A stretch of 64,000 nt of DNA from Ctena decussata (GCA_963989385.1 OZ022499.1:77923903-77987902), one strand, 5' to 3'. Counted from the stretch's first letter, positions 10,963 through 24,233 are shown. Program-made: numbers and translations. The notes: a model not told the origin generated them from the sequence alone.

Positions 10963-12647
10963 TTATGGCCCCCCACCAAAGGTGAGGGGGGACATGTTGT
11001 TTTCAGTGCGGATCCTGTCGGCGTTGGCGTGGGCGTGGGCGTGACAGTTTCTTGTATGAGCGATATCTCTTGAACCAATGGATGGAATTTCACCAAACTT
11101 GCATGGATATATCATTGGGACAAACTTAAGAGCTGATTAGATTTTGGTGACCTGACCTCATTTTCAAGGTCACTGGAGGACTTAGATGATAATTTCTTGT
11201 ATTCGCAATATCTCTTGAACCAATGGATGGAATTTCACCAAACTTGCATGGATATATCATTGGGACAAACTTAAGAGCTGATTAGATTTTGGTGACCTTG
11301 ACCTCATTTCCAAGCTAACTGGAGGACTTAGATGACAATTTCTTGTACCCACCATATCTCCTGAACCAATGGATGGAATTTCACCAAACTTGTATGGATA
11401 TATCATTGGGACAAACTAAAGAGATGAATAGATTTTGGTGACCTTGACCTCATTTTCAAAGTCACTGGCGGACTTAGATGATAATTTCTTGTACCCACTA
11501 TTTTCCTGAACCAATGGATGGAATTTCACCAAACTTTCCTGGATGCATGACTGGGACAAGTTTATGAGCTGTTTAGATTTTGGTGACCTTGACCTTATTG
11601 TAAAGGTCACCGGAGAACTAAAATGACAATATCTTGTACCCACTATATCTCCTGAACCAATGAATGGAATTTGGCCAAACTTTCATGGATACATCATTTG
11701 GACAAGTTTAAGAGTTGATCACATTTTGGTGACCGTGACCTCATTTCCAAGGTCACTGGATGACTTAGATGACAATTTCTGGTACCCACTATATCTCCTG
11801 AACCAATGAATGGAATTTCACCAAACTTTCCTGGATACATGACTGGAACAAAGTTATGAGCTGTTTAGATTTTTGTGACCTTGACCTCATTTCCAAAGTC
11901 ACTGGAGGACTTAGATGACAATTTCTTATACCCACAATTTCCCCTTAACTGATGGATGGAATTTCACCAAACTTTCATGGATACATCATTGGGACAAGTT
12001 TATGATCTATTTAGATTTTGGTGACCTTGACCTTATTTTAAAGGTCACTGGAGGATTAGATGACATTATCTTGTACCCATGATATCTCTTGAACCAGTAG
12101 ATGGAATTTTACAAAACTTGCATGGATACAAATTTGAGACCAGTTTAAGAGGTGATCAGATTTTGGTGACCTTGACCTCATTTTCAAGATAACAGGAGGA
12201 GTTAGATATGTTAAATTTCACCTAAAATTGATATGTCTCATTAGCCCTTGGCTTGATTTCCACTTTACTTTTATAGATATACCTTTGGGATAACCTCAAG
12301 AGTCTACTTTGTTTTAATGACCTTGACCCCATTTTCAAGGTCTAACTAATTTTAAAATGCTTATTTTTTTTCTCTGAAAATGAATTATACCTTGAACCAA
12401 TTGACGTATATTCATCAGGCTTGCATGACTACATGGTTTTGACAGGTTTAAAACATGTTTAGCAGTTGGTGACCCTGAACCATTTTTCAAGAACATAGTC
12501 TTATATGTAGGATATCTTTAGAACCAGTGGATGGAATTTTTCCAAACTTGCATAGATATTTTATTTGTACAGGCTTTTTATTCATTAGAGGGGATGGGTT
12601 ATGGGCTGGTGGGGGGACATCAGTTTTTCTCTGAAAAATGTTTCTAG
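10963..12647 (+). mobile_element. Helentron-like non-autonomous element H3
   Basis: The 5' side has TTATGGCCCCCCACC and a ggcgtgggcgtgggcgtg tract. The core repeats a unit built around aaccaatggatggaatttc and gtgaccttgacctcatt about ten times. The 3' side has GGTGGGGGGAC, a hairpin-forming tttttctctgaaaaa and the end CTAG before TTTT. Confidence 0.65.
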
Positions 12648-12891
12648 TTTTGAGATAGTATTTGTCTAGTGTCGTGAACAGAAAATAATCAGAAACAAAT
12701 ACCAGTGCTAAATCTGACTCTGTATATTACAGCAATTATTTTGTTATGTCTCCCCTTTAAAACAACCCCAAAACTCTAGATCCATTGATCTAGAGTTTCG
12801 TGATTGTTTTTGAAGGGGAAAGTAGTAGCAGAATTATACAAGACTTGTATTAGGTTGGGAAAGGTTCAGTGATATAACTGAAAAAATATAT

Positions 12892-14452
12892 AGGGCCAAC
12901 CTTAAAAAATTGTTGGTTTGCTGTTTACCGACCCAGAAAATTAGAGGTGGGTCGGTCGGTAGGCTTTTTATTTTTTTTTCTAATAGTAGAAGTGGGTCGG
13001 TCGGTAGGCTTTTTTTTTTTTTTGTATATTATACATGTATATGTATGGCAGGCACAGAAAGTTAGTGTTAGTATGGTTTGCAATGATGAAATCTTATAGA
13101 ATCAGAATGTAATAACATAATAAAAAAACTGAAAAACAAAGATGAAACTGCAAAAACACAAGCCCATTTTTTAAACTGGGGAAAAAAACCTCTGGCAGAA
13201 AAAAATATTGTTAGACTGTTGTATCAACACTGCTAGACTGTTGTTTCAACATTGAAAGACATATGGAATATGACAACATACGTTTTAAATCAATGCGAGA
13301 CAGTTATTTCAGGTGTGTTTCATCATTATTAATGGAACCTGACAGTGGGCCGAATCGGTCGTGCGCGAATCTTGCTATTTTGTTCGGCCGTTGTTATCTT
13401 CGTTTAGACGAGTGTTAAGAAATTAAAAACGATGTGAAAATGAAGATTCTAATAATTTAATTCGTTACAAAACATTTTTCATTCATTTTTTGCTGTGTTT
13501 ATCAAGAAACTGCCACCGGAAAATTTGTTTACAACTCTATCGGCTTTTTCAATATGGCGGCCATTTGACCTCGGCTGACCTGGATCAAAGGTTAAGCTAA
13601 ATTTGGAAATTTTGAAAACTTTGACACACGATGCGGCAAACTTAACCTCATCTGAGAAAGGTGTTTTATACATCAAATTAAAGATCGGAAGCTGTAGAAT
13701 ATCATCATTCAAAGGTGATGTTGATTTTTTGCGTATTTTACATTCCACAGGGCTTCAAGTTTGGGTCTCCATATCTTTGGCTAATGTGCTCCGATTTTAT
13801 TAATTCGCGCTCCAGGGCATTCCAAATTCATTCATCTATCATGTGACCAAATTTCATGAATATTCATTAATATTAAGTATCCCGCAATTTCATTGGAACA
13901 GGACACCTGTCCACGCACGAGTGACCTGAACCTCAATTATGCGCGTGGGTGGAAAATTACCAATTGTTATGATTTTAATCCTGTATCAATCAATTATATA
14001 AATAAACAACCTGAACATATCTTATATCAGTTTAAAGATAATTTTATTGCCTTTTTATTGGTATACATCATTTAGACCTTAGGTAATGACAAATCTGCAA
14101 AAATAAGGATTAAGACCAGTGACCCTTGCAATTCACAGTAATTCCAGCTGATATTGGCCAGGTACTGGGGTTGCTAATTTTACAACACAAATCATTGTTA
14201 AAGAAACGCTCATTGGTTGAAATAATAAATTTAAAGCGGTAAGCTGATTCCGATCGCGCACGCGGTTAAATAAGCGACACGAACAAATAATACCGGGATA
14301 TAGGAAACGTCGTGACTAAAATCCGGACTTTACCGGGACGGGTCGGGAAAAAAATTTTTTTTTTTTGGAAATCGAAAAAAAATATTTGGGTCGCACGGAA
14401 AACCTCGGGTCGGTCGGTAAACAGCAAACCAACATAATTTTAATTTTGGCCT
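12892..14452. mobile_element. TIR element with GGTCGGTCGGTA ends (about 1.56 kb)
   Basis: Ends are inverted: AGGGCCAA followed by gttggtttgctgtttaccg on the left, and the reverse complement ending TTTTGGCCT on the right. Repeated gggtcggtcggtaggc lies just inside the left end. No transposase is recognised; short ORFs inside (13479-13803) do not resemble a known protein. Superfamily not assigned. Confidence 0.6.
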
Positions 14453-15219
14453 AGTACTTTCCTGACAGTAGCCTATTTCCGTTCTCTCTAATCACCATAT
14501 TTTATTAACAGCTCTACCATCTTTGAATTGAGATAGGTTGACTTTTTCTCAACTCAATATTTTATAAATGTACCATATTTATTTAGCTATAACAAGGGGT
14601 GCAACGTATTACGGTTTTTACGGTCAATAGGTCGAAAATATATCGCCACAGGTCAAAGATGGCGTCATAACGTATAAAATTTGTGAATTTTGTTGGACAA
14701 AAATACAAAGTAAGTATGTTTGCTGGCCCTGATATATTATATTACCTAGCGCAGGATGTGGAGAAATTATGCAGTGTCTCTGGAAAATTGGTCGTATCTT
14801 CTGATCTTCCCTAAAACTTTAGTGATGTCCGGTCAGCTGCGTAGCTCGAATCCACGTGAAAATCGGAACCGATTTTGACCTGTATACAATCACGCTTAGC
14901 AGTGAAAATCAGGTCATTTAGGATTTAATTTTAGTGTCTATGTCACTAAAATGATAAGCCCCACATTCTTGTTATAATTAAACTCTAAGAGAACCCGTCC
15001 ATCACGAGGAATCAAGAGTTAAGCCATTTAATGTTGCTTCTGGTCAATTGTAAGACACTTGTGTTGTTTACTGGTCAATAAGTAATTGCAATTAGCACTT
15101 CTAGCTAGCCTCACTTTCGTTTCAGAATCAGGATTACTGAATGTCCCATAATACATGTGACTGTTTCTCGGTTTAATGTCTCGTTTATAAAGGCATATAT
15201 AAAAACCTCACAGTATCTG

Positions 15220-15870
15220 AACTCTCTGTACCAGCTCTTCCAGTTTTCATAGCCTCGAATCGAGAGCACAAACATTCGCTTAAAACCAATAGTCGGAAAT
15301 CATTATGTTTCGCGATTTTATCCGGCAGGTGCTCCGTCATTTATAGTTATTCAGCTTCGAAAATGTAAAGAGGCAAGTTTAATATAATTTGCTCTTAGTC
15401 TTTTACTTTATTGCCCTGAACAATGTCCTGTATGGGTGGATAGTAAACGGTACAGTATTGGTATCGCCCTTGGCATGATTCTAAAACCATTTTGAGCCTT
15501 TTCTTACATGTTTTATAAAAATCTTTAAAATAAACGGAAGGCGTTATCAATCTACAGTTTGTTAGTTTTGATAATAGGATGGTAGCTAGGTTTTGCGCGA
15601 CACAAACTCTTGTTAAATTAAGCTGTTCGGAATAAAATATCTGTGACGGCCATGAGGTTTTCATTGTACAGGGTAATAAAGTAAAAGACGGAAAAGCAAA
15701 TTATATTAAACTTACCTCTGTACTTTTTCGAAGCTGAACAACTATAAATGGCGCAGCAGATTCTGGATAAAATCACAAATCATAATGATTTCCGACTACT
15801 GGTTATAAGCGAACTTTGAACTCTCGATTCAACGCTATGAAAACCGGAAGAGATGGTATAGTGAGTTCGG
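15220..15870. repeat. Inner palindrome within the foldback element
   Basis: The left half (cttccagttttcatagc, aatcattatg, ttatagttattcagcttcg, aatataatttgctct) returns inverted in the right half (agcaaattatatt, cgaagctgaacaactataa, aatcataatgattt, ctatgaaaaccggaag). This adds an asymmetric second inverted repeat inside the left arm of the larger element. Confidence 0.6.
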
Positions 15871-16624
15871 ATACTGTGCACCTGTAATGTACGTTGCAAC
15901 ATTCGGAGCAGGGATGTTTATGCGTTCGGTAGTAGTTCGTTCCCTTGACGCTAAAAGGCTGTAACCAAAATTGTGGTCGAAAAGTGTTTTTTTTTTTTTT
16001 GTTTTTTTTTTCGCATAATTTTGTGCCTAAGAACACAATACCTTCAGAAAAGAAGTATTATAGCTGGATTATGTCTACATCTTGAATTATTTCAACATTT
16101 TCACAGTTACTGTAGCTTTTGTGCAATTTTTGTCAGTAATAGCATTTCTGCACTAAATTTTTTGCACAAAAAGGTGTAAATACTCTCACATCCTTTTTAC
16201 GCCAACGTTTCAAACACTTCAAAATATTAAATCCTGCTGCTTTATATTGCAAAATATGAGAATTAGAACCTATTCTGCCTCTACCAGAATTGAATCTAAA
16301 AGTTTAAGATTGAATATGACACATTTCTTTGTTGAATGTAAAGCCATTTAAGTCTAAAATTGGTATAAATTACCCCACCCTCTTTATTCTGCCTTAAAAT
16401 CTGAAGTGAATTATTGCAGGTCAGTAACTGGACTGCAACAAGAAATAAGTCATACTGATGACTTTGCTTAGCATAAACATGCTTCAAGGTAGAATACTGA
16501 TATCTGAAGGCATGAGAAGCCAGAAAATGTTAATAGCCGGAAATTGGATAGTCTTGTTCTGAGATAAAAAGTAAACATCTGATTTCAAATTTCATCAGGA
16601 GACATTTATTAATAAATAACCCCC

Positions 16625-16995
16625 ACAATTATTACTCTCCGGTGAGTGCTCTTCAGGGAGAAAACTCTCCAGTGTGTTCTCTCCTGGATGAAAACTCTCC
16701 AGTGAGTTCTCTCCAGTATAAAAACTCCAGTGAGTTCTCTCCAGTATGAAAACTGTCCAGTGAGTTCTCTCCAGGATGAAAACTCTCCTGTGAGTTCTCT
16801 CCAGTATGAAAACTCTCCAGTGAGTAAACTCCAGTGAGTTCTCTCCAGTATGATCAGTGAGTGCTCTCCAGGATGAAAACTCTCCAGTGAGTTCTCTCCA
16901 GTATGAAAACTCTCCAGTGAGTTCTCTCCAGTATGAAAACTCTCCAGTGAGTTCTCTCCAGTATGATTACTCTCCAGTATGTTCTCTCCATGAAG
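16625..16995. repeat. 30-bp minisatellite (ctctccagtgagttctctcc)
   Basis: About a dozen copies of a 30-bp unit with ctctccagtgagttctctcc followed by agtatgaaaa, some shortened. Because the unit is a multiple of three, both strands stay open; the minus-strand frame reads TGENSLESFH repeats. No reason to call it coding. Confidence 0.85.
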
Positions 16996-18363
16996 AAAAA
17001 TCTGGATTATGCACTTACAACTTTTTCGCTCCAACTTTTTTGTTAAGCATTTTTCATAGTACAGGAGTAAATTAAAGGCACTGGAAATCTTATATGTTAT
17101 GTGTTATAGCTTCTGATTGATACTAATTCTCATATTTTGCAATATAAAGCAGCAGAATTTAATATTATGAAGTTTTCGAAGCGTTGGCATAAAAAGGATG
17201 TAAGAGCATTTACACCTTTTTGTGCAAAAATTTAGTGCAGAAATGCTATTACTGACAAAAATTGCACAAAAGCTACAGTAACTGTGAAAATACTGAAATG
17301 ATTCAAGATGTAGACATAATCCAGCTATAATGCTTCTTTTCTAAAGGTATTGTATTCTTAGGCACCAAATTATGCAAATAAAGAAGCTTTTCAACCACAA
17401 TTTTAGTTACAGCCTTTTAGCGCCAAGGGAACGAACTGCTACCAACACATAAACATACCTACTCTGAATGTTGCAACGTATATTACAGGTTTTGATATAT
17501 GCCTATATAAACGAGACATTAAACCGAGGAATAGTCACATGTATTATGGGACATTCAGTAATCCTGATTCTGAAATGAAAAAGAGGCTACCTAGAAGTAC
17601 TTATTGACCAGTAAACAACATAAGTGTCCTACAATTGACCAGAAGCAACATTAAATGGCTTAAACCTTGATTCCTCGAGATGGAGGGGTGCTCTTAGAGT
17701 TAAATTAGGACAAGAATGTGGGGCTTATCGTTTTAGCGATATAGACACTAAAATTAAATCCTAAATGACCTGATTTTCACTGCTAAGCGTAATTTTATAC
17801 AGGTCAAAATCGGTTCCGATTTTCTCGTCGATTCGAGCTACACAGCTGACCGAACATCACTAAAGTTTGAGGGAAGATCAGAAGATACGACCAATTTTCC
17901 AGAGACACTGCATAATTTCTCCACATCCTGCGCTAGGTAATATAATATTTCAGAGCCAGCAAACATACTTACTTTGTATATTTGTCCAACAAAATTCACA
18001 AATTTTATACGTTATGACGCCATATTTTACCTGTGGCGATATATTTTCGACCTATTGACCGTAAAAACCGTAATACGTTGCACCCCTTGTATAAGATAGA
18101 TTTTTTTCCCTCAAAAAATAACTTAGAAAATGTTGCTCTTTTTTTTTTACAAATCTAGACAAATCTAGATTGTTTTGTTTTGTTTTGTTGTAGAAGGTAA
18201 AAAATGCATCTTACAGCATAATTAGTACAAAACTGTTTACATATTTGAGGACATATGGATGGGGACCCTCCCCCACAGCCCTGGCCTCCCCTCATTTTGT
18301 AGCTGAATGAATACAGAAATATGGTTATTGGTGGAACTGCAGATGCCTAGAACTGGTACATAA

Positions 18364-19560
18364 TTTTTATCCCCCGACCGAAAGGTTCGGGGGATATAGC
18401 TTATCCACCGACCGAAAGGTTCGGGGGATATAGCGATGAGCCTGGCATCCGTCCGTCCGTCCGTCCGTAAACACTTTCTTGTCCGCTCTATATCTTGAAT
18501 ACCCTTTGGAATATTTTCATGATACTTCACAGTTATGTAGAACAGGTCATGACGATGTGTCGCGTACAAGAATGGTAACTCTTTCTATTGTACTTTTTGA
18601 ATTATCTCCCCTTTGGTGATTTTTTGGCAGATTCGTGTCCGCTCTGTAACTTGAATACCCTTTGGAATATTTTCATGATACTTCACAGAAATGTAGAACA
18701 GGTCATGACGATGTGTCGCAAACAAGAATGACAACTCTTGCTTTCTTACTTTTTGAGTTATTTCCCCTTGATAGTTTTAGGTGTGATTTTTTGGCAGATT
18801 CGTGTCTGCTCTATAACTAGAATACCCTTTGGAATATTCTCATGATACTTCACAGATATGTAGAACAGATCATGACGGTGTGTCACGAAAAAGAATGACA
18901 ACTCTTGCTTTCTTACTTTTTGAGTTATTTCCCCTTGATCATTTTAGGTATGATTTCGTGTTCGCTCTATAACTTGAATACGTTTTGGAATATTTTCATG
19001 ATACTTCACAGATATGTAGAACAGGTCATGACGATGTGCCGCGAACAAGAATGACAACTCCTGCTTTCTTACTTTTTGAGTTATTTCCCCTTGATGGTTT
19101 TAGGTCTGATTTCGTGTCCGCTCTATAACTTGAATACCTTTTGGAATATTTTCATGATACTTCACAGATATGTAGAACAGGTCATGATGATGTGTCACGA
19201 ATAAGAATGGCAACTCTGGCTTTCTTACTTTTGGAGTGATTTCCCTTTGATGATTTTAGGTGTCCGCTCCATAGCTTGAATACCTTTTGAAATATTTTCA
19301 TGATACTTCACAGATATGCAGAACAGGTCATGACAATTTGTCTCATACATGAATGATAACTCTTGCTTTTAGACTCAGTGAATTATTTCCCTTTGGTAGT
19401 TTGAGCTGCTTTTGAGTCTCTGCTCCATATCTGTATAACCCTGGCCAGCTCCAGAATTTGAATAACCGTGTACCTTTTAGAATATTGATGATCATGCTGT
19501 GATATCTTATCAGTGTTCCTAACTCTCTCTTACCCCTCCACATTCCCGTGACCCCTCCTG
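18364..19560 (+). mobile_element. Helentron-like element H4, 3' end not found
   Basis: The 5' hairpin atcccccgaccgaaaggttcgg is present twice in tandem (18370 and 18406), followed by ccgtccgtccgtccgt. The core holds about six copies of a roughly 170-bp unit (ctataacttgaatacc, catgatacttcacag, aacaggtcatgacgatgtg). No closing subterminal repeat or hairpin was found before the poly-C tract. Confidence 0.5.
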
Positions 19561-19561
19561 C

Positions 19562-19566
19562 ACCCC

Positions 19567-19597
<31 letters not shown>

Positions 19598-19616
19598 AAA
19601 AAAAAATTTTTTTTGG
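19562..19616. repeat. Poly-C / poly-A / poly-T tract
   Basis: About 25 C followed by about 20 A and then a short T-run. Such tracts are length-unstable and error-prone in assembly. The minus-strand frame through it gives only polyglycine and polyphenylalanine. Confidence 0.8.
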
Positions 19617-19958
19617 ATTCTTTGTCCAAATTCACTTACTAGAGAGCTCAAAATTAGATTTGTAGGGCTTGTACTGTAGAAGTTATTCACACATTTTGAA
19701 AGTTGAATGTATTGTATGCTATACATTTGTGTATATGGTGGCTGTTTGAGATATTACCTCTTTTTAGCAGTCAAGCATACTGTTTTAGTCTGAGTGTTAG
19801 ATAATCATGCATCTGTTAACAGTTACTGTCAATCAGAAGCATAAAAGAGCGACAATATATTACTAATATGTGTTTTGAAGTGCACCCATTTTACCAAGGC
19901 CCATGGGGGTCTTCGGTCGAGGGATTTGCCATCTCCTCTGATGGCTATTTTTTCCTTA

Positions 19959-20580
19959 TTTTTATACCCCGCCACACGTTAGTGGCGGGGTATTATGTTT
20001 TCACGTTGGCCGTCCGTGTGTCTGTCCGTCCGTAGTACGTACGTCCGTCTGTCCGTCCGCACTTCGTTTCCGTTCGATAACTTAAGTATTTATCAACAGA
20101 TTTCCTTCAAATTTTGCATATGCATTTGTACCAAGAATGTCTCGCTTGGGATTGTTAATGGGCAAATTTCGTTAATTTCTGACAGAGTTATGGCACTTGT
20201 CAATGTACAAAAAATGGTTTTTGGCCTCTAGTTCCTTTACTACTTAGAGTATCATGATGAAACTTCACAAACATGATCGAAGTAACAAAAGCTTTATATC
20301 AGCACAGAAATTTTATCATCGGGGGTTATCTGCCCCTGCCCTGGGACTATATACATGTATAAAATAATGAAAAATTCCATATAAAATCAGAGTTTGAAGC
20401 AATTTTTCTGAAACTTTCAGCAAATGATCAGAGTGATGAAAGCTTCCAGTGATGCTCAAATTTACCCCATAGGAGTTATTTTCCCCTGCCCACGGGCTAT
20501 ATACATGCATAAATCTGGAAAAATGGGTGTGTGAAAAAGGTTTGCAGTGGCGGGGTATCACGCAGTCGTTTGCGATGCTT
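19959..20580 (+). mobile_element. Helentron-like non-autonomous element H5
   Basis: 5' TATACCCCGCCACACG, then gtccgtccg words, then a short repeat core (ttatctgcccctgccc twice in variant form). The 3' side has gtggcggggta, a small cgcagtcgtttgcg hairpin, and a T-rich border about 16 bp from the unit 2 A exon. Confidence 0.58.
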
Positions 20581-20596
20581 TTATTTCTCTCTGCAG

Positions 20597-20743
20597 ATAA
20601 TGGTATTTGGCTTAGTGAAAATGGCTTGGTGGACGCAGACATATTTGATCTGGAAACAGTGGGACAATTGTTTATAGATTACGCAGTAGCACCATACTTG
20701 CAGAGAGAACAGTGCCAGATTGGGGCTACTTCATGGAATAATG
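20597..20743 (+). CDS. Unit 2, exon A (spacer)
   Basis: Acceptor ctctgcag, donor gtgagt, phase 1 at both ends. At 49 codons it is the shortest A exon. It keeps the core: a W near the start, the helix LFIDYAVAPYL, the Cys in REQC, and WNNG at the end. A partial repeat of the exon end with a second gtgagt follows at once (20744-20770). The acceptor sits beside the end of element H5. Confidence 0.83.
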
Positions 20744-20791
20744 GTGAGTACTTCATGGATTAATGGTGAGTAGAAATTACCAAATTTCTTT

Positions 20792-20955
20792 GGTTATAAG
20801 ACATGGGGTTTTCCCTTCCAAAATAATCGGAAAAATCTTGATTGTCTATAAGATGGATCTAGATATTTGGGATTGTTTTGGAAGGAAAACCCCATCTCAT
20901 AGAAGAATTTCTTAATAGTGATTTAGATATTTGGTGTCATTCTAGATATAGAAAA
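20792..20955. mobile_element. Palindromic MITE, 'tataagatggggtttt' class
   Basis: Arms with ataagacatggggttttcc-ttccaaaa and ttttggaagg-aaaaccccatct, plus a central tagat palindrome. Other copies lie near 961-1125, 25655-25990, 30270-30450, 35850-35945, 38210-38360 and (part) 60600-60660. Confidence 0.55.
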
Positions 20956-21176
20956 GGACCTCTGACAGTATCAATGCATATTTGCCTATTTTTCGACAAA
21001 TTATTGCACCTTCCTCGGGCAGCAAAAGTTGAAATATTTGGCATCAATATGTAGGCCTGTGTACTATAAAGGTATTTTAACAGTGATTTTGAAAAATTAT
21101 CATGCCTCTAGACCAGCTTAAACCAATTTCATCAAGAGGGGGTATGTGAATTTTTCAGACTCTGAAAATAAGTCCA

Positions 21177-23355
21177 TTTTTTAGCTCGCCTGAGCACGAA
21201 GTGCTCAGGGTGAGCTTTTGGGATACCCTGATGTCCGTCGTCCGTCGTACGTCCGGACAGACGTCCGGATGTCCGGACGTCCGGACGGACGTCCGTCAAC
21301 TTTTGCTTGTGTACACTCTAGCGGGCACAGTTTTGATCCAATCTTTCTGAAACTTTGTCAGAATGTTTATCTCCATAAAATCTAGGCCAAGTTCGAAACT
21401 GGGTCATGTTGGGTCAAAAACTAGGTCACTAGGTCAAATCTTAGAAAAACCTTGTGTACACTCTAGAAGGCACAGTTTTCATCCAAAGTTCATGAAACTT
21501 TGTCAGAATGTTTATCTTTATAATATCTAGGACAAGTTCGAAACTGGGTCACGTCGGGTCAAAAACTAGGTCACTAGGTCAAATCTTAGAAAAACCTTGT
21601 GTACGCTCTAGAAGGCACAGTTTTCATCCAAAGTTCATGAAACTTTGTCAGAATGTTTATCCTCATAATATCTAGGACAAGTTCGAAACTGGGTCATGTC
21701 AGGTCAAACTAGGTCACTAGGTCAAATCATAGAAAAACCTTGTGTACGCTCTAGAGGACACAGTTTTGATCCAATCTATATGAAACTTTGTCAGAATATA
21801 TATCTCCATAAACTCTAGGCCAAGTTTGAAACTGGGTCATGTTGGGTCAAAAACTAGGTCACTAGGTCAAATCTTAGAAAAACCTTGTGTACACTCTAGA
21901 AGGCACAGTGTTCATCCAAAGTTCATGAAACTTTGTCAGAATGTTTATCATTTTAATATCTAGGAAAAGTATGAAACTGGGTCATGTTGGGTCAAAAACA
22001 AGGTCACTAGGTCAAATCATAGAAAAACATTTTGTATGTTCTAGAGGACACAGTTTTGATCCAATCTTTATAAGACATTGTCAGAATGTTTATCTCCATA
22101 AACTCTAGGCCAATTTGGAAATTGGGTCATGTCGGGTCAAAAACTAGGTCACTAGGTCAGATCTTAGAAAAACCTTGTGTACGCTCTAGAAGGCACAGTT
22201 TTGATCCAAAGTTCATGAAACTTTATCAGAATGTTTATTCTCATAATATGAAGGACAAATTTGAAACTGGGTCATGTAGGGTCAAAAACTAGGTCACTTG
22301 GTCAAATCATAGAAAAACCTTGTGTACGCTCTAGAGGACACAGTTTTGATCCAATCTTTATGAAACTTTGTCAGAATGTTTATCTCCATAAACTCGCGGC
22401 CAAGTTTGAAAGTAGGTCATGTCAGATCAAAAACTAGGTCACTAGGTCAAATCTTAGAAAAACCTCGTGTACGCACTAGAAGAAATAGTTTTGATCCAAT
22501 CTTCATGAAACTATATCAAAATATTTATTGTCCATATATATATGTCCCTTATGAAACTGAGTCACGTCAGATCAGAAACTAGGGCAATAGGTCAAATCTA
22601 AGAAAAACTTTGTGTACACCCTAGAGGGCACAGTTTTGATCCAATCTTCATGAAACTCTGTCAGAATGTTTACCTTTATAAAATCTAGGTAAAGTTTGAA
22701 ACTGGTTTGTGTCGGATCAAAAACTAGGTCACTAGGTCAAATATAAGAACAACCTTGTATACACTCCAGAGGGCACAGTTTTGATCCAATCTCAATGAAA
22801 CTTTGTCAGAATGTTTATTCTTACAATATCCGGTTTGAAACTGGGTCATGTCGGGTCAAAAGCTAGGTCACTAGGTCAAATCTAAATTAAGTTATGTTGC
22901 AAGAATCAGAACTAACATTGCAATGATGCCAGCCACAAACTCCTTGGAATACATTAGTTTCACCACAGTGAGATAATGATGCTACCATTCTGTCATCTGT
23001 GTTTGCCTAGTTAAGTCTAGTTCAAATCCATCAAAGGAACTCAACATGAACGGGAACTTTTCGGAGAAGTGACTCTGCCATTTTCAGCTCACCTGAGCCT
23101 TACAGTATTGGTGTTAGCTGCCTCTTTCATCCATCCATAAACATTTTCAAACATCTCTGAAACCACTGGGCAGATCAAATTTCATATGGAGCCTGCACAT
23201 GGGTCAAAGGATTGAAAGTTCTTCAAATGATCTTGGTCACATGACCAAGGTGGCCGCCATTCCCATGTATGGTAAAAACTCTCATAAATCTTCACCAGAG
23301 CCAGTGAACTGATTAATGCTCAGGTGAGCGATTCAGGGCCACCATGGCCCTCTTG
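21177..23355 (+). mobile_element. Helentron-like element H6, composite
   Basis: The 5' side is TTTTAGCTCGCCTGAGC with the hairpin gagcacgaagtgctc, then a gtccg-rich tract. About eleven copies of a roughly 145-bp unit follow (aaactttgtcagaatgttta, aactaggtcactaggtcaaa). At 23091 a second 5'-like end (agctcacctgagcc) appears, so 23091-23355 looks like a fragment of the H8/H13 family joined on. The 3' side is gctcaggtgagcg, the hairpin GGGCCACCATGGCCC and CTTG before TTT. Confidence 0.62.
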
Positions 23356-23518
23356 TTTGGTTTTCTAATATATCGAAATTTTAATTGATAACTATGCTAA
23401 AACTAAAGTACACACTACTGTTACTGATAGTGTGCAATATTTTTTCAAAAAATAAGGACTTTAGCCTATTTGTAGATATAAAGGGTGTAAGTACCCCACC
23501 CACTTTTTGAGTTTTTCA

Positions 23519-23885
23519 GCTGTAGACTATTCCTAGACTAGAAAATTAGTTTTTGGTCTTTGGTTGGGCCTATTGGGAGTTCAGCTGAGATAGAAAATTA
23601 GTCTTTGGTTGGGCCTATTGGGAGTTCAGCTGATATAGAAAATTAGTTTTTGGTCTTTGGTTGGGCCTATTGGGAGTTCGGCTGAGATAGAAAATTAGTT
23701 TTTGGTCTTTGGTAGGGCCTATTGGGAGCTCAGCTGAGATAGAAAATTACTCTTTGGTCTTTGGTCGGGCCTATTGGGAGTTCAGCTGAGATAGAAAATT
23801 AGTTTTTGGTCTTTGGTTGGGCCTATTGGGAGTTCAGCTGAGATAGAAAATTAGTCTTTGGTCGGGCCTATTGGGAGTTCAGCTG
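23519..23885. repeat. Roughly 50-bp tandem repeat (about seven copies)
   Basis: The unit contains gggcctattgggagttcagc, tgagatagaaaattag and ttggtctttggt. Copies differ by small deletions. No coding role seen. Confidence 0.85.
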
Positions 23886-23996
23886 TTGGATTTATTTTGC
23901 TCCAGCATTTCACTGCTGTTCTTGCTGTTGAGTGTTCCCATTGTTTCATCTCAGTATTTAACCCTTAAAGCCCCCAAAATTAAAATAGTTAAATTT

Positions 23997-24063
23997 GCAA
24001 ACAGTGTAGATCCAGATGAGGTGGCTCATAATGAGCCACCTCATCTGAATCTACACTGTTTGC
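23997..24063. mobile_element. Perfect-palindrome MITE (GCAAACAGTGTAGATCC)
   Basis: gcaaacagtgtagatcc-agatgaggtggctcat on the left is mirrored on the right, with a centre at cataatg. A sister copy lies at 34837-34904. Confidence 0.7.
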
Positions 24064-24200
24064 CCTCTAGTGTTCGAATTCTCAATATAATCTGTTGATG
24101 GGTTAGAAGTTCTTCACATGGACCAAGGTACTTACATGTTTCTGAACTGCAACAGAATCTAGGGTGAGAGTTGCGACATGTAAATTGGATTGAGCCCCAG

Positions 24201-24201
24201 C

Positions 24202-24230
<29 letters not shown>
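24201..24230. repeat. Poly-C tract
   Basis: About 30 C in a row. It lies at the 5' border of the truncated H1b element and is a likely length-error site. Confidence 0.8.

Positions 24231-24233
<3 letters not shown>

Larger units (their letters stand above)
14593..18089. mobile_element. 3.5-kb foldback-like element with long inverted arms
   Basis: Left end CAAGGGGTGCAACGTATTAC and right end GTAATACGTTGCACCCCTTG are exact reverse complements. The arms match over about 14593-15200 with 17480-18089, and about 15880-16300 with 17110-17470. TATAA flanks both ends (14588-14592 and 18090-18094), a likely target-site duplication. The centre holds a 30-bp minisatellite. No transposase seen. Confidence 0.7.

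Noticed and set aside
15395..15664. Minus-strand 89-codon frame as a transposase remnant
   Set aside because: It spans the inner palindrome of the foldback element and shows no catalytic motif or family resemblance.
16609..17034. Minus-strand frame with TGENSLESFH repeats, suggestive of zinc-finger linkers
   Set aside because: It is the 30-bp minisatellite read in one frame; there are no zinc ligands in C2H2 spacing.
19343..19726. Minus-strand 127-codon frame
   Set aside because: It runs through the poly-T and poly-G complement tract; the composition is polyphenylalanine and polyglycine with no family signal.
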